Assembly (NCBI GenBank): GCA_947497485.1 | Contig: CANMHB010000001.1 | Coordinates: 248,001-312,000 of the forward strand | Length of the DNA: 64,000 nt | From: Flavobacteriales bacterium | GTDB lineage: Bacteria; Bacteroidota; Bacteroidia; Flavobacteriales_D; Crocinitomicaceae | Direction of reading: 5' to 3' | Shown here: piece after piece, positions 1-8,209 of the stretch | Position numbering within the stretch: position 1 is the first letter of the stretch | Layout: each line of letters begins with the position of its first letter | Position numbers and translations under genes: made by a program | The notes under the pieces: model-generated | The model's database searches: none | What the model saw: only the letters and a program-made list of their open reading frames with translations | What the model was told of the DNA's origin: nothing

Positions 1-69
1 AACGAAAACGACAATCGTACCTGCTAAAATTAGCACCCACAAGATGATCCTTAACCACTTCTTAATCAT
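1..69 (-). CDS. ftsQ: Cell division protein FtsQ, N-terminal fragment cut by the window edge
   Basis: Only the first 23 codons are in the window, starting at an ATG (complement of 67-69) that overlaps the murC stop as ATGA. The visible peptide begins with basic residues (MIKKWLR) and runs into a hydrophobic stretch (ILWVLILAGTIVVFV), the expected short cytoplasmic tail and single membrane anchor of FtsQ/DivIB. The assignment rests mainly on position: in Bacteroidota ftsQ follows murC and precedes ftsA and ftsZ. FtsQ would link the FtsL complex to the divisome in the inner membrane. The POTRA and beta domains lie outside the window and cannot be checked. Confidence 0.7.
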   Translation of the reverse strand, partial: MIKKWLRIILWVLILAGTIVVFV

Positions 70-1454
70 TCGATATTGGATTTAAGAATTTGAGAAAGAG
101 GGCTAACAATTCGATCTATATCACCAGCTCCGATTGTAAGAACAACACCTTCCTTAAAATTTGAAAAATGCTGAAGAACTTCACTTGGGGTTTTCAATGA
201 TTTTTTACCACATTTTACTTTTTGTAAAAGCCAATCACTTGTAATTCCATGTATTGGCTCTTCACGAGCAGGATAAATGGGCATCAAAACTAGCTCATCC
301 AAACGCGATAATTCACTTGCAAAACCATCGGCAAAATCACGCGTTCTTGAAAAAAGATGTGGTTGAAAAACTCCTGTGATTTTCTTATTTGGATAAAAAA
401 GCTTAATTGAATCGATAAGCACTTTGATTTCTTTTGGGTGATGTGCGTAATCATCGATAAATATTAATTCTTCTGTTCGCAAACAAAACTCGAATCTTCT
501 CTTTACACCTTCAAATGATTCTATTCCTCTTCGAATCGTTTGTTCATCCATACCCATTTCGTTTAGAAGGGCAATGCATGCAAGCGCATTTTCTGCATTA
601 TGTATTCCAGGAATGCCAAATTTAATTTTCGGCCAAAATCCATTTCTCAGTCGAATATCTCCAAATAGAAAACCATCCTCCCAAATTAAATTTTGAAGAG
701 AATAATCAGCAGTTTGTGAATTAATTGAATAGGTGTACGTTTTTGATAAAGCATTTAAAGCCAAGCCTTCTTTTTGAATTAAAAAACCTTGCATTTCGGT
801 TTTCATGGCATATTGCCTAAATCCTTCCTTGAATTGATCCTCATTTCCATAAATATCCAAATGATCGGGATCAACAGCAGTAATAATACTAGCAAACGGA
901 GAAAGATGTAAAAACGAACGGTCAAACTCATCAGCTTCAATTACTGTTAAATCACTAGTTTCAGATAAAACCAAATTGGAATTAAAATTGGTTGCTATTC
1001 CTCCGAGAAAAGCATTGCATTTCCAAGAGGATTGATCAAGTATATGAGCCAAAATAGAACTTGTTGTGGTTTTCCCATGTGTCCCAGCTACGCAAAGTCC
1101 TTTTGATTGCCTTGTCAAAAGACCCAAGACCTCAGCGCGTTTTAAAACCGTAAAGTTATTTTGAACGAAGTAATTATATTCCCTGTGATTTTTTGGAATT
1201 GCAGGCGTGTAAATCACCAACGTAGTCTCTTTTTCTTGAAAAGCTTTTGGAATGTCATTTCCAAAATCATCGAAATGAATTTGACAACCCTCTTCCTGAA
1301 GTTTCTCGGTTAATGAACTTGGGGTTTTATCATATCCGCAAACATTCAAACCATGGTAATTAAAATAGCGAGCAAGCGCTGACATTCCAATTCCACCAAT
1401 ACCAATGAAATAGACGTTTTTGTATTTTTCAGAAATGCTCACCTTCCTATTCAT
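66..1454 (-). CDS. murC: UDP-N-acetylmuramate--L-alanine ligase MurC
   Basis: ATP-dependent cytoplasmic ligase adding L-Ala to UDP-MurNAc, the first step in building the peptidoglycan stem peptide. The 462 residues have the normal Mur ligase order: a Rossmann UDP-binding domain with GIGGIGMSALA at about 18-28, the ATP P-loop GTHGKTT at 124-130, the central EADEFDRSF and DPDHLD motifs, and a C-terminal domain with the DDYAHHPKE signature typical of MurC. The start overlaps the end of murG by 8 bp and the stop overlaps ftsQ by 4 bp, so translation is probably coupled along the dcw operon. MurC and not Mpl is supported by the operon position and motif set. Confidence 0.97.
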   Translation of the reverse strand: MNRKVSISEKYKNVYFIGIGGIGMSALARYFNYHGLNVCGYDKTPSSLTEKLQEEGCQIHFDDFGNDIPKAFQEKETTLVIYTPAIPKNHREYNYFVQNNFTVLKRAEVLGLLTRQSKGLCVAGTHGKTTTSSILAHILDQSSWKCNAFLGGIATNFNSNLVLSETSDLTVIEADEFDRSFLHLSPFASIITAVDPDHLDIYGNEDQFKEGFRQYAMKTEMQGFLIQKEGLALNALSKTYTYSINSQTADYSLQNLIWEDGFLFGDIRLRNGFWPKIKFGIPGIHNAENALACIALLNEMGMDEQTIRRGIESFEGVKRRFEFCLRTEELIFIDDYAHHPKEIKVLIDSIKLFYPNKKITGVFQPHLFSRTRDFADGFASELSRLDELVLMPIYPAREEPIHGITSDWLLQKVKCGKKSLKTPSEVLQHFSNFKEGVVLTIGAGDIDRIVSPLSQILKSNIE

Positions 1455-2553
1455 CTAATATATTTTCGCACACATCTACTATTTCCGAAACCGCATTCGG
1501 TTTTTCCAGTTTTTTAATCTCATTAGACAATTGATCACAGCGATCCTTGTCCTTAATTAATTTCAATACTTCATCCACTAAATCATCTCTTGCGTCGTCA
1601 TCTTTAATCAAAATCGCTGCATTTTTAGCTGTTAAAGCCATTGCATTTTTTGTTTGATGGTCGTCGGAAACATTGGGAGACGGAACAAGAATTACCGGTT
1701 TTCCAACAATGCTCAACTCTGAAACAGAGATTGCTCCAGCTCTAGAAATAATTACATCTGCTACTTGATAAGCATAATCCATACGGGAAATAAACTGATG
1801 CAAATGAATGTTATTCTTGTCCCTCACAACCATTTCGTCTAAAAGTTTCTCGTAATAGTTCTTTCCGCATTGCCATAGTAATTGAACACCATTTGATTGG
1901 AATTGCTCAATTCCTTTTAGCATGGAGCGATTCAACGTTTTAGCTCCCAAACTACCTCCAATTACTAATACAGTTGGTATTTCTGGCTGTAAATTAAAAA
2001 ACTTTAATGCAGCGTCTCTATCACTTATAACAGCTCCATTCAATTCTTTGCGAACGGGATTTCCAGTTAAAACTATCCTCGTTTTAGGAAAAAACTTTTC
2101 CATACCCTCGTAGGCCGTGCAGATGCAATCCGTCTTTGCTGCCAAAATACGATTGGTTTTGCCGGGAAATGAATTTTGTTCTTGAATAACTGTTGGAATT
2201 CGAAGCATGTGAGCCATTTTTAAAGTTGGACCGCTTGCATATCCGCCAACGCCAATAACGATATCAGGCTTAAACTTCTTTATTATTCTTCTAGCCTTAA
2301 GTAAACTTCTTGCTATTTTTATAGGTAAAACAAAATTTGATAGTTTAAATTTTCTTTGAAAACCAGCTATTTCGAGTCCTTCGATTTTATATCCTGCTTG
2401 CGGAACTTTCTCCATTTCCATTTTGCCCTTCGCCCCGACAAATAGAATTTTTGCAGCAGGATTTCTTTTTTTTATTTCATCTGCAATAGCAATAGCTGGG
2501 AAAATATGTCCTCCCGTTCCTCCTCCTGAAATAATTACACGTTCAATTACCAT
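1447..2553 (-). CDS. murG: UDP-GlcNAc--undecaprenyl-PP-MurNAc-pentapeptide GlcNAc transferase MurG
   Basis: Membrane-associated GT28 glycosyltransferase that turns lipid I into lipid II on the inner leaflet of the cytoplasmic membrane. It is 368 residues, the usual size. The N-terminal glycine-rich loop GGGTGGH is at about 10-16, a second loop GVGGYASGP near 101-109, then QEQN. The C-terminal domain has GGSLGAKTLN and SRAGAISVSEL, the donor-binding region. It starts 10 bp after ftsW ends and overlaps murC by 8 bp, so it belongs to the same transcript. The enzyme follows MraY in the pathway, and both are encoded here. Confidence 0.97.
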   Translation of the reverse strand: MVIERVIISGGGTGGHIFPAIAIADEIKKRNPAAKILFVGAKGKMEMEKVPQAGYKIEGLEIAGFQRKFKLSNFVLPIKIARSLLKARRIIKKFKPDIVIGVGGYASGPTLKMAHMLRIPTVIQEQNSFPGKTNRILAAKTDCICTAYEGMEKFFPKTRIVLTGNPVRKELNGAVISDRDAALKFFNLQPEIPTVLVIGGSLGAKTLNRSMLKGIEQFQSNGVQLLWQCGKNYYEKLLDEMVVRDKNNIHLHQFISRMDYAYQVADVIISRAGAISVSELSIVGKPVILVPSPNVSDDHQTKNAMALTAKNAAILIKDDDARDDLVDEVLKLIKDKDRCDQLSNEIKKLEKPNAVSEIVDVCENILDE

Positions 2554-2563
2554 ACTCTATTAT

Positions 2564-3730
2564 TTAATTCGCAAAAGCACTTTGTTCTTGTTTCGATTGT
2601 TTTTGTAGTTGGTAGGAAAAAGATTGTATAACTCCGATGGAAACGCAGGCCATTATTAATGCTGATCCACCCATTGCCATAAATGGCATATTTTGTCCGG
2701 TAACTGGGAAAATACCTGTACAAACAAGCATATTTATGCTCGCTTGGGTTAATAAATGTATGCCTATACCCATGCAGACATAGGATTGAAATAAATCATC
2801 CGTTTTCAGTGCTATTCGGATTATTCGAAAAAGCAAAATCAAATACATCAGAATGAGGAACAAAGCTGAAACTGATCCTAATTCTTCCACAAAACTTGAA
2901 TAATAAAAATCAGCGTAAGCCTCAGGCGTGTAACTCTTAAGTTTTCCATCACCTACGCCTAATCCGAAAAACGAACCAATGTGAATCGCCAATTTGGAAT
3001 TATTTACCTGAGCATTTTCCATATTGGATATATCGTCTTCCATTCGATTATCTATTCGATTCACCCAAGTCTCATAACGGGGAAGAAGATTTAATTGTGG
3101 GATTGCCAAGTGAATTCCTATGGTTAAAGTAATCAATCCGACTCCAATTGCACCCATGATTGATAATTTAGAAAAAGGTACTTTTCCAATAAACAACATT
3201 GCCATTGAAAGCATAAAAAGCATCGCTGATGTCGAAAAATTATCTTTGAGTATCAATCCACAAATCACAACGACGGGAATCATTAATGGAACGATACCTT
3301 CCTTCCAATCATTTAATTTATCCTTTTTTCGAACGAGTAGTTTAGATAAGTAGATTATCAGCGCTAGCTTTGCAAAGTCAGACGACTGAAAAGTGAGCTG
3401 TACAAAAGGAATTCGAATCCATCTTCCTGCCCCATTTACTTTCGCTCCAAAGAACATAGTAAACAATAAAAGACCAATTGCAAGGTAATAACTAAACTTT
3501 GCAAGTTGCGAAATGTATTTGGAATCAAGGCGATGAATGACAAACATGGAAATAAATCCAATTATCACATAAACAAGGTGTTTTGACAAGTATTGAAAAG
3601 GAGATCCCCCCTCAATTTTTACTAGAATTGGAACGAAACTATAGACAGTGACGAGTGAAAATGCCATCATGAAAATGGTAATTAACCAAATTACTGAATC
3701 ACCTTTGAGGTATTTTAGATAGTTTCTCAT
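2564..3730 (-). CDS. ftsW: Septal peptidoglycan polymerase FtsW (SEDS family)
   Basis: Polytopic SEDS glycosyltransferase that polymerises lipid II at the septum together with its class B PBP partner, encoded about 4.5 kb upstream in the same cluster. The 388-residue protein has about ten hydrophobic segments and the family features VNGAGRWI after the third segment, a large periplasmic loop containing ENAQVNNSKLAIHIGSFFG, and a C-terminal GQNMPFMAMGGSA signature. The start ATG overlaps the stop of the preceding small gene as ATGA. FtsW is preferred over RodA because of the dcw location. Confidence 0.95.
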   Translation of the reverse strand: MRNYLKYLKGDSVIWLITIFMMAFSLVTVYSFVPILVKIEGGSPFQYLSKHLVYVIIGFISMFVIHRLDSKYISQLAKFSYYLAIGLLLFTMFFGAKVNGAGRWIRIPFVQLTFQSSDFAKLALIIYLSKLLVRKKDKLNDWKEGIVPLMIPVVVICGLILKDNFSTSAMLFMLSMAMLFIGKVPFSKLSIMGAIGVGLITLTIGIHLAIPQLNLLPRYETWVNRIDNRMEDDISNMENAQVNNSKLAIHIGSFFGLGVGDGKLKSYTPEAYADFYYSSFVEELGSVSALFLILMYLILLFRIIRIALKTDDLFQSYVCMGIGIHLLTQASINMLVCTGIFPVTGQNMPFMAMGGSALIMACVSIGVIQSFSYQLQKQSKQEQSAFAN

Positions 3731-4149
3731 TTTAATTGAACGAGGGACAGATAATTATTGAATAATTGAATGTTATGTTCTGTGTCACTATCCGTGGATG
3801 TAAACAATATAATCCCTGGTTTGAAAACCAACTCTGGAATCAACTTTAATGCATTCTCCAATTCAGTTGAGTCATTGTAAAAAACCTTTGTTCGAATTCT
3901 AGAATCGAGCACATTGCTCTCGTTCAGAACTAGTTCAATCTCCGTTTTATTTCCAATCCAGAGGACTTCAAATGGAAAAGAATTAAGTGTTGAGTTGAGT
4001 ACATCAATATTCGGATAAACCCAACTAAATGCATCCATTCCAAATAACTTCCCTTGCGATTGCATAGAAGTTTCATTCATTTTTAGCAAGCCAATTTGAC
4101 GTGCTGCAATTAAATGTGACTCAATTCTTTTTAATTCCTGTTCACTCAT
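3727..4149 (-). CDS. Uncharacterised 140-residue protein between murD and ftsW; possible degenerate Mur-ligase C-terminal domain
   Basis: I do not recognise a named family. It starts 9 bp after murD and overlaps ftsW by 4 bp, so it is a translated member of the dcw operon. It has no signal peptide or membrane segment. The last 60 residues resemble the end of MurD: a hydrophobic strand (VLWIG), an acidic Ser/Thr-Glu-Leu-Glu-Asn-Ala helix, a PGIILFTSTDSD strand where MurD has AVLLSPACAS, then LFNNY where MurD has LFENY. That alignment is by eye and weak. If correct, this is a stand-alone relic or paralogue of the MurD C-terminal domain without the P-loop. It could equally be a lineage-specific divisome protein. 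Confidence 0.75.
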   Translation of the reverse strand: MSEQELKRIESHLIAARQIGLLKMNETSMQSQGKLFGMDAFSWVYPNIDVLNSTLNSFPFEVLWIGNKTEIELVLNESNVLDSRIRTKVFYNDSTELENALKLIPELVFKPGIILFTSTDSDTEHNIQLFNNYLSLVQLK

Positions 4150-4158
4150 ATAGAAAAT

Positions 4159-5502
4159 TTATAACATTCTCACTGCTTGTTTAAACTGGTTACCACGATC
4201 TTCATAGTTCTCAAAGAGATCAAAGCTTGCGCAGGCAGGAGAAAGCAATACCGCCTCATCCTTAGACGCCAAGCGATAACCATAAGCAACCGCTTCTATC
4301 GCAGAACCAGCTTCAACAATTGTATCTACAACTCCAGAAAATGCCTCAACAATTTTATGATTATCAACGCCAAGACAAATTATTGCCTTAACCTTTGATT
4401 TTACTAAATCCATTAATTCGTTGTAGTCATTTCCTTTGTCTACACCTCCAACAATCCAAACAGTTGATTTTTCCATACTTTCCAATGCAAACCAAGTTGA
4501 ATTGATGTTCGTAGCCTTTGAATCATTAATAAATTCAATTCCGTTTACTTTGGCAACGAATTCGAGTCGGTGCTCAACGTTCACAAAATCTTCTAAACTT
4601 TCACGCACGATATCCTTGCGGATTTCAACAATTCGGGCAGCGATTCCAGCAGCCAACGAGTTTTGGGTATTGTGCTTACCCTTCAGAGCTAATTCATGAA
4701 TTGACATAGTTAATTGATCTTTTATGTTTATTGTTAATTGTTCCTTTGTTGCATATCCACCCACCTCAATCGTTTCTTTTAAAGAAAATGGCGCCAATTT
4801 CATGGGTAGATTACGGGATTTTACTCCCGCTTGAATGATCGGATCATCGTAGTTATAAATGAACCAATCTTCGTGTGTTTGATTATTCAGGATACGGAAT
4901 TTCGAGTCCACGTATTTCTGCATTTGATATTCGTAGCGATCAAGGTGATCAGGCGTAATATTGGTCAGAATTCCGATATCCGCTTTAAAGTCGAACATGT
5001 CATCCAATTGAAATGAACTTAGTTCAATCACGTACCAATCATGATCGCCATCTGCTACTTGTTTTGCAAAACTATGTCCAACATTTCCTGCTAAACCAAC
5101 ATCCCATCCTGCCTTTTTGAGAATGTGATGCGTTAGCATCGTTGTCGTTGTTTTGCCATTACTCCCAGTAATACAGATCTTTTTTCCTCTTGAGTAATAA
5201 CCCGCGAACTCGATTTCAGAAATAATTTTGACTTCTCGGTTCTTGAGACCAATTATGAGTGGGGTTTTATCAGGAATACCAGGTGATTTAACTACCAAAT
5301 CCGCTTTAAAAATTCGTTGTTCATCATGATCTCCCTCTTCCCAATCAATGTTTTGTTCAATTAATGTTTCCTTGAAATCAGATTTTATTTGTCCCTTATC
5401 GGAAACAAAGACATTCCAACCTTTTAATTTGGCTAGTATAGCTGCTCCAACTCCACTTTCGCCAGCACCCAAAATCACGATATTTTTACCTGTTCCAACC
5501 AA
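4159..5502 (-). CDS. murD: UDP-N-acetylmuramoyl-L-alanine--D-glutamate ligase MurD
   Basis: Cytoplasmic ATP-dependent ligase adding D-Glu to UDP-MurNAc-L-Ala. The Rossmann entry (NIVILGAGESGVGAA), P-loop (ITGSNGKTTTTM), the NITPDHLDRY motif and the C-terminal LLSPACASFD motif are all present. The frame is open back to an ATG at 5562, but those extra 20 residues (MDCSNSACC...) are read from the 3' end of mraY and do not resemble a MurD N-terminus. I prefer the TTG at 5502, two bases after the mraY stop, giving 447 residues that begin at the first beta strand. Downstream lies the 140-residue unknown gene, 9 bp away. Confidence 0.95.
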   Translation of the reverse strand: MVGTGKNIVILGAGESGVGAAILAKLKGWNVFVSDKGQIKSDFKETLIEQNIDWEEGDHDEQRIFKADLVVKSPGIPDKTPLIIGLKNREVKIISEIEFAGYYSRGKKICITGSNGKTTTTMLTHHILKKAGWDVGLAGNVGHSFAKQVADGDHDWYVIELSSFQLDDMFDFKADIGILTNITPDHLDRYEYQMQKYVDSKFRILNNQTHEDWFIYNYDDPIIQAGVKSRNLPMKLAPFSLKETIEVGGYATKEQLTINIKDQLTMSIHELALKGKHNTQNSLAAGIAARIVEIRKDIVRESLEDFVNVEHRLEFVAKVNGIEFINDSKATNINSTWFALESMEKSTVWIVGGVDKGNDYNELMDLVKSKVKAIICLGVDNHKIVEAFSGVVDTIVEAGSAIEAVAYGYRLASKDEAVLLSPACASFDLFENYEDRGNQFKQAVRML

Positions 5503-5504
5503 TT

Positions 5505-6749
5505 TTATCTCAATTTCAAGGTTACGATAGTTACTACAGCAAGCAGAATTGCTACAATCCAAAAGCGCGATACGATTTTAGCTTCATGTAATCCTTTCTT
5601 CTGATAATGATGGTGAAGTGGTGCCATCAAGAATATTCGACGACCTTCACCAAATCTCTTTTTGGTCAATTTGAAATAACCTACCTGCAGCATTACAGAT
5701 AAATTTTCAATTAGGAAGATTCCACATAAAACTGGTATAAGTAATTCTTTACGAATGGATATAGCAAAAACGGCAATGATTCCTCCAAGGGCTAAACTAC
5801 CCGTATCACCCATAAAAACTTGCGCTGGAAAAGAGTTATACCATAAAAATCCGATACACGCACCAACGAAGGCACTGATGAAGATTACAAGCTCCTCGGC
5901 ATGTGGAATATACATTACATTCAAGTAATCAGCGAATTTCGCGTGTGAACTTACGTAGGCAAGCACGGCTAGTGCTATTCCAATGATTGCAGAAGTTCCT
6001 GTGGCAAGGCCATCCAAACCATCCGTCATATTGGCTCCATTAGAGACAGCAATCACAATGAAAATCACAATTGGAATGAATAGAATCCAACCATAGGATT
6101 TCTGCCAATCGCCAATTAACCAGTTATAATTAAATTCATTTCCTTTGATAAACGGAATGGTGGTTGTCATGTCATCCGTTTTTATCCATTTGAAGTTTTC
6201 ACCATCGTTCTGGATATGGTGCTGCGTTACAAACTCTTCATCAGCCTGCAACTTATAGTTAGTAGCAACACGTTTGTGAACAACAACATTATCAGAAAAA
6301 TAGAGAATACATCCAACGATCAGCCCAACTCCAATCTGTCCGATGATTTTAAACCTTCCTTTTAAACCTTCCTTATTCTTTCTAAAAACCTTGATATAGT
6401 CATCTAAAAATCCAATTAAACCAAGCCAAATTGTGGAAATCAACATGGTAATTACATAAACATTATGAAGTTTCGCGAATAATAATGTCGGGATAAGAAT
6501 CGCGCTGAGAATGATAATCCCTCCCATAGTTGGGGTTCCTGATTTTTGTATTTGTCCTTCAAGACCCAAATCCCTCACAGTCTCCCCAATTTGTTGATTT
6601 CGCAGGGCTCCGATGATCTTTTTTCCAAAGAAAATTGAAACGACTAGCGATGTAATTAGTGCCATTGCGGCACGAAACGAAATGTAATCAAATAACCCAG
6701 CACCTGGGAAATTCAATTTATCTAAGTAATCAAATAAATAGTATAGCAT
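5505..6749 (-). CDS. mraY: Phospho-N-acetylmuramoyl-pentapeptide-transferase MraY
   Basis: Integral membrane enzyme transferring phospho-MurNAc-pentapeptide to undecaprenyl phosphate to make lipid I. It is 414 residues with about ten membrane segments. Family signatures are [11 protein letters not shown] near the second segment, GFLDDYIKV (catalytic Asp pair), [26 protein letters not shown] and the [11 protein letters not shown] loop. A hydrophilic insert of roughly 70 residues lies between the DDYIKV segment and the MTDGLDG segment. This makes it longer than the roughly 360-residue E. coli enzyme and is, to my knowledge, usual in Bacteroidota. It shares one base with the murE stop (TAATG). 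Confidence 0.97.
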   Translation of the reverse strand: MLYYLFDYLDKLNFPGAGLFDYISFRAAMALITSLVVSIFFGKKIIGALRNQQIGETVRDLGLEGQIQKSGTPTMGGIIILSAILIPTLLFAKLHNVYVITMLISTIWLGLIGFLDDYIKVFRKNKEGLKGRFKIIGQIGVGLIVGCILYFSDNVVVHKRVATNYKLQADEEFVTQHHIQNDGENFKWIKTDDMTTTIPFIKGNEFNYNWLIGDWQKSYGWILFIPIVIFIVIAVSNGANMTDGLDGLATGTSAIIGIALAVLAYVSSHAKFADYLNVMYIPHAEELVIFISAFVGACIGFLWYNSFPAQVFMGDTGSLALGGIIAVFAISIRKELLIPVLCGIFLIENLSVMLQVGYFKLTKKRFGEGRRIFLMAPLHHHYQKKGLHEAKIVSRFWIVAILLAVVTIVTLKLR

Positions 6750-8209
6750 TATTTATTGAGTTGATTAAACAATTCTTGAGTTATCTTAAAATCATCGAAA
6801 TCATGGCGAACACCCATAATCTCTTGGTATTTCTCGTGACCTTTTCCAGCGATAAGAATAATATCACCGGCTTTCGCTAATGAAATGGCTGTTTTAATTC
6901 CTTGTTTTCGATCTTGTATCGTAAGAGCTTTAACTTGAGTTTCTTCATCAAGGCCAGCTTCCATTTCTTCCAAAATCTTTATCGGATCCTCTGTTCTTGG
7001 ATTGTCAGAAGTTAAAATAACTTTATCACTCATTTCAGCAGCAATAGCGGCCATTTTAGGTCTTTTTGACTTATCACGATCACCTCCGCAGCCTACGACC
7101 GTAATTACCTGTTCGGTAGATTTCCTTATTCCATTGATTGTTTTTAAAACATTATCAAGGGCATCAGGTGTATGTGCATAATCGACAATTGCCGTTATTC
7201 CTTTGGCACTTCTAACATATTGAAATCTTCCTTCTACAGATTCAAGATTGCTCAATACCCGAAGAACCTCCATTGAATCGATTTCTAAAAGTGTTGCAAC
7301 ACCAAAAACAGCTAGTAAATTATACGCATTAAAATCACCAACTAATCGCGAATAAACTTCAATTTGATTGATGGTCATTACCAATCCTGAAAGCGCATTT
7401 TCAATAACTTTTCCCTTAAAATCAGAAGGCGTCTTTAACGCAAACGTTGTTTTCTTAGCAGCCGTATTTTGGAGCATGACCATTCCGTTTTTATCATCAG
7501 AATTAACTAGCGCGAAAGAGTCTTTTGTTAATCCATCAAAGAATGCTTTTTTCACTCGGATGTATTCGGCGAATGTTTTGTGATAATCAAGGTGATCATG
7601 GGTTATGTTTGTGAAAACGGCTATTTTATAATCCAACCCTGCGATGCGATGCTGATGAACGGCATGCGAGCTAACCTCCATAAAACAATATTCGCAACCA
7701 GCATCAACCATTTTTGCCAGTAATTGATTTAATTCAACTGGATTTGGTGTAGTGTGGGTGGAAGGAATTACGTCTTTACCAATTTTATTTACGACCGTCG
7801 AAATCAATCCGGATTTGATACCTAACTGAGTGAAGAGGTTGAATAACAAAGTAGTTGTAGTGGTTTTACCATTCGTACCTGTTATTCCGATTAATTTCAA
7901 TTTCCGTGAAGGGTTTTCATAATAATTGCATGCCATCAAGCCAAGGGCTTCGGATGTATCCTGAACTTTTAAAATTGAAGTATCGCCCGGTAGATCAATA
8001 TTTTCCTGAACCACAAAAACGCGACATCCTTGTTCATATGCTTGATTAACAAATTGATGTCCGTTATTCGTAAATCCTACAATCGCGAAGAAAATGGAAT
8101 TTGCATTTGCCTTTCTTGAATCAAAGACTAAATCGTTCACGCTTTGCTCTATAGAACCACTTATCAACTGGAACTTTAAATTTTCAAGAAGCACAGTCAA
8201 ATCTCTCAT
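6749..8209 (-). CDS. murE: UDP-MurNAc-L-Ala-D-Glu--2,6-diaminopimelate ligase MurE
   Basis: Adds the third stem-peptide residue. The P-loop [12 protein letters not shown] spans about 109-120, the carbamylated-lysine region is VKKAFF near 219-224, and the C-terminal domain carries DNPR at 402-405 followed by TEDP. In characterised MurE enzymes DNPR marks specificity for meso-diaminopimelate rather than lysine, so the cell wall is predicted to be of the DAP type. It is 486 residues. The start overlaps the ftsI stop by 4 bp (ATGA) and the stop overlaps the mraY start by one base, consistent with coupled translation. Confidence 0.97.
   Translation of the reverse strand: MRDLTVLLENLKFQLISGSIEQSVNDLVFDSRKANANSIFFAIVGFTNNGHQFVNQAYEQGCRVFVVQENIDLPGDTSILKVQDTSEALGLMACNYYENPSRKLKLIGITGTNGKTTTTTLLFNLFTQLGIKSGLISTVVNKIGKDVIPSTHTTPNPVELNQLLAKMVDAGCEYCFMEVSSHAVHQHRIAGLDYKIAVFTNITHDHLDYHKTFAEYIRVKKAFFDGLTKDSFALVNSDDKNGMVMLQNTAAKKTTFALKTPSDFKGKVIENALSGLVMTINQIEVYSRLVGDFNAYNLLAVFGVATLLEIDSMEVLRVLSNLESVEGRFQYVRSAKGITAIVDYAHTPDALDNVLKTINGIRKSTEQVITVVGCGGDRDKSKRPKMAAIAAEMSDKVILTSDNPRTEDPIKILEEMEAGLDEETQVKALTIQDRKQGIKTAISLAKAGDIILIAGKGHEKYQEIMGVRHDFDDFKITQELFNQLNK

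Noticed and set aside
4177..5530. Several plus-strand ORFs of 60-90 codons inside murD
   Set aside because: They are antisense to a well-supported gene with catalytic motifs, have biased composition and no recognisable features.
5503..5562. N-terminal extension of murD from the ATG at 5562
   Set aside because: It overlaps the end of mraY and gives a Cys-rich leader not resembling MurD; a TTG right after the mraY stop fits the family better.
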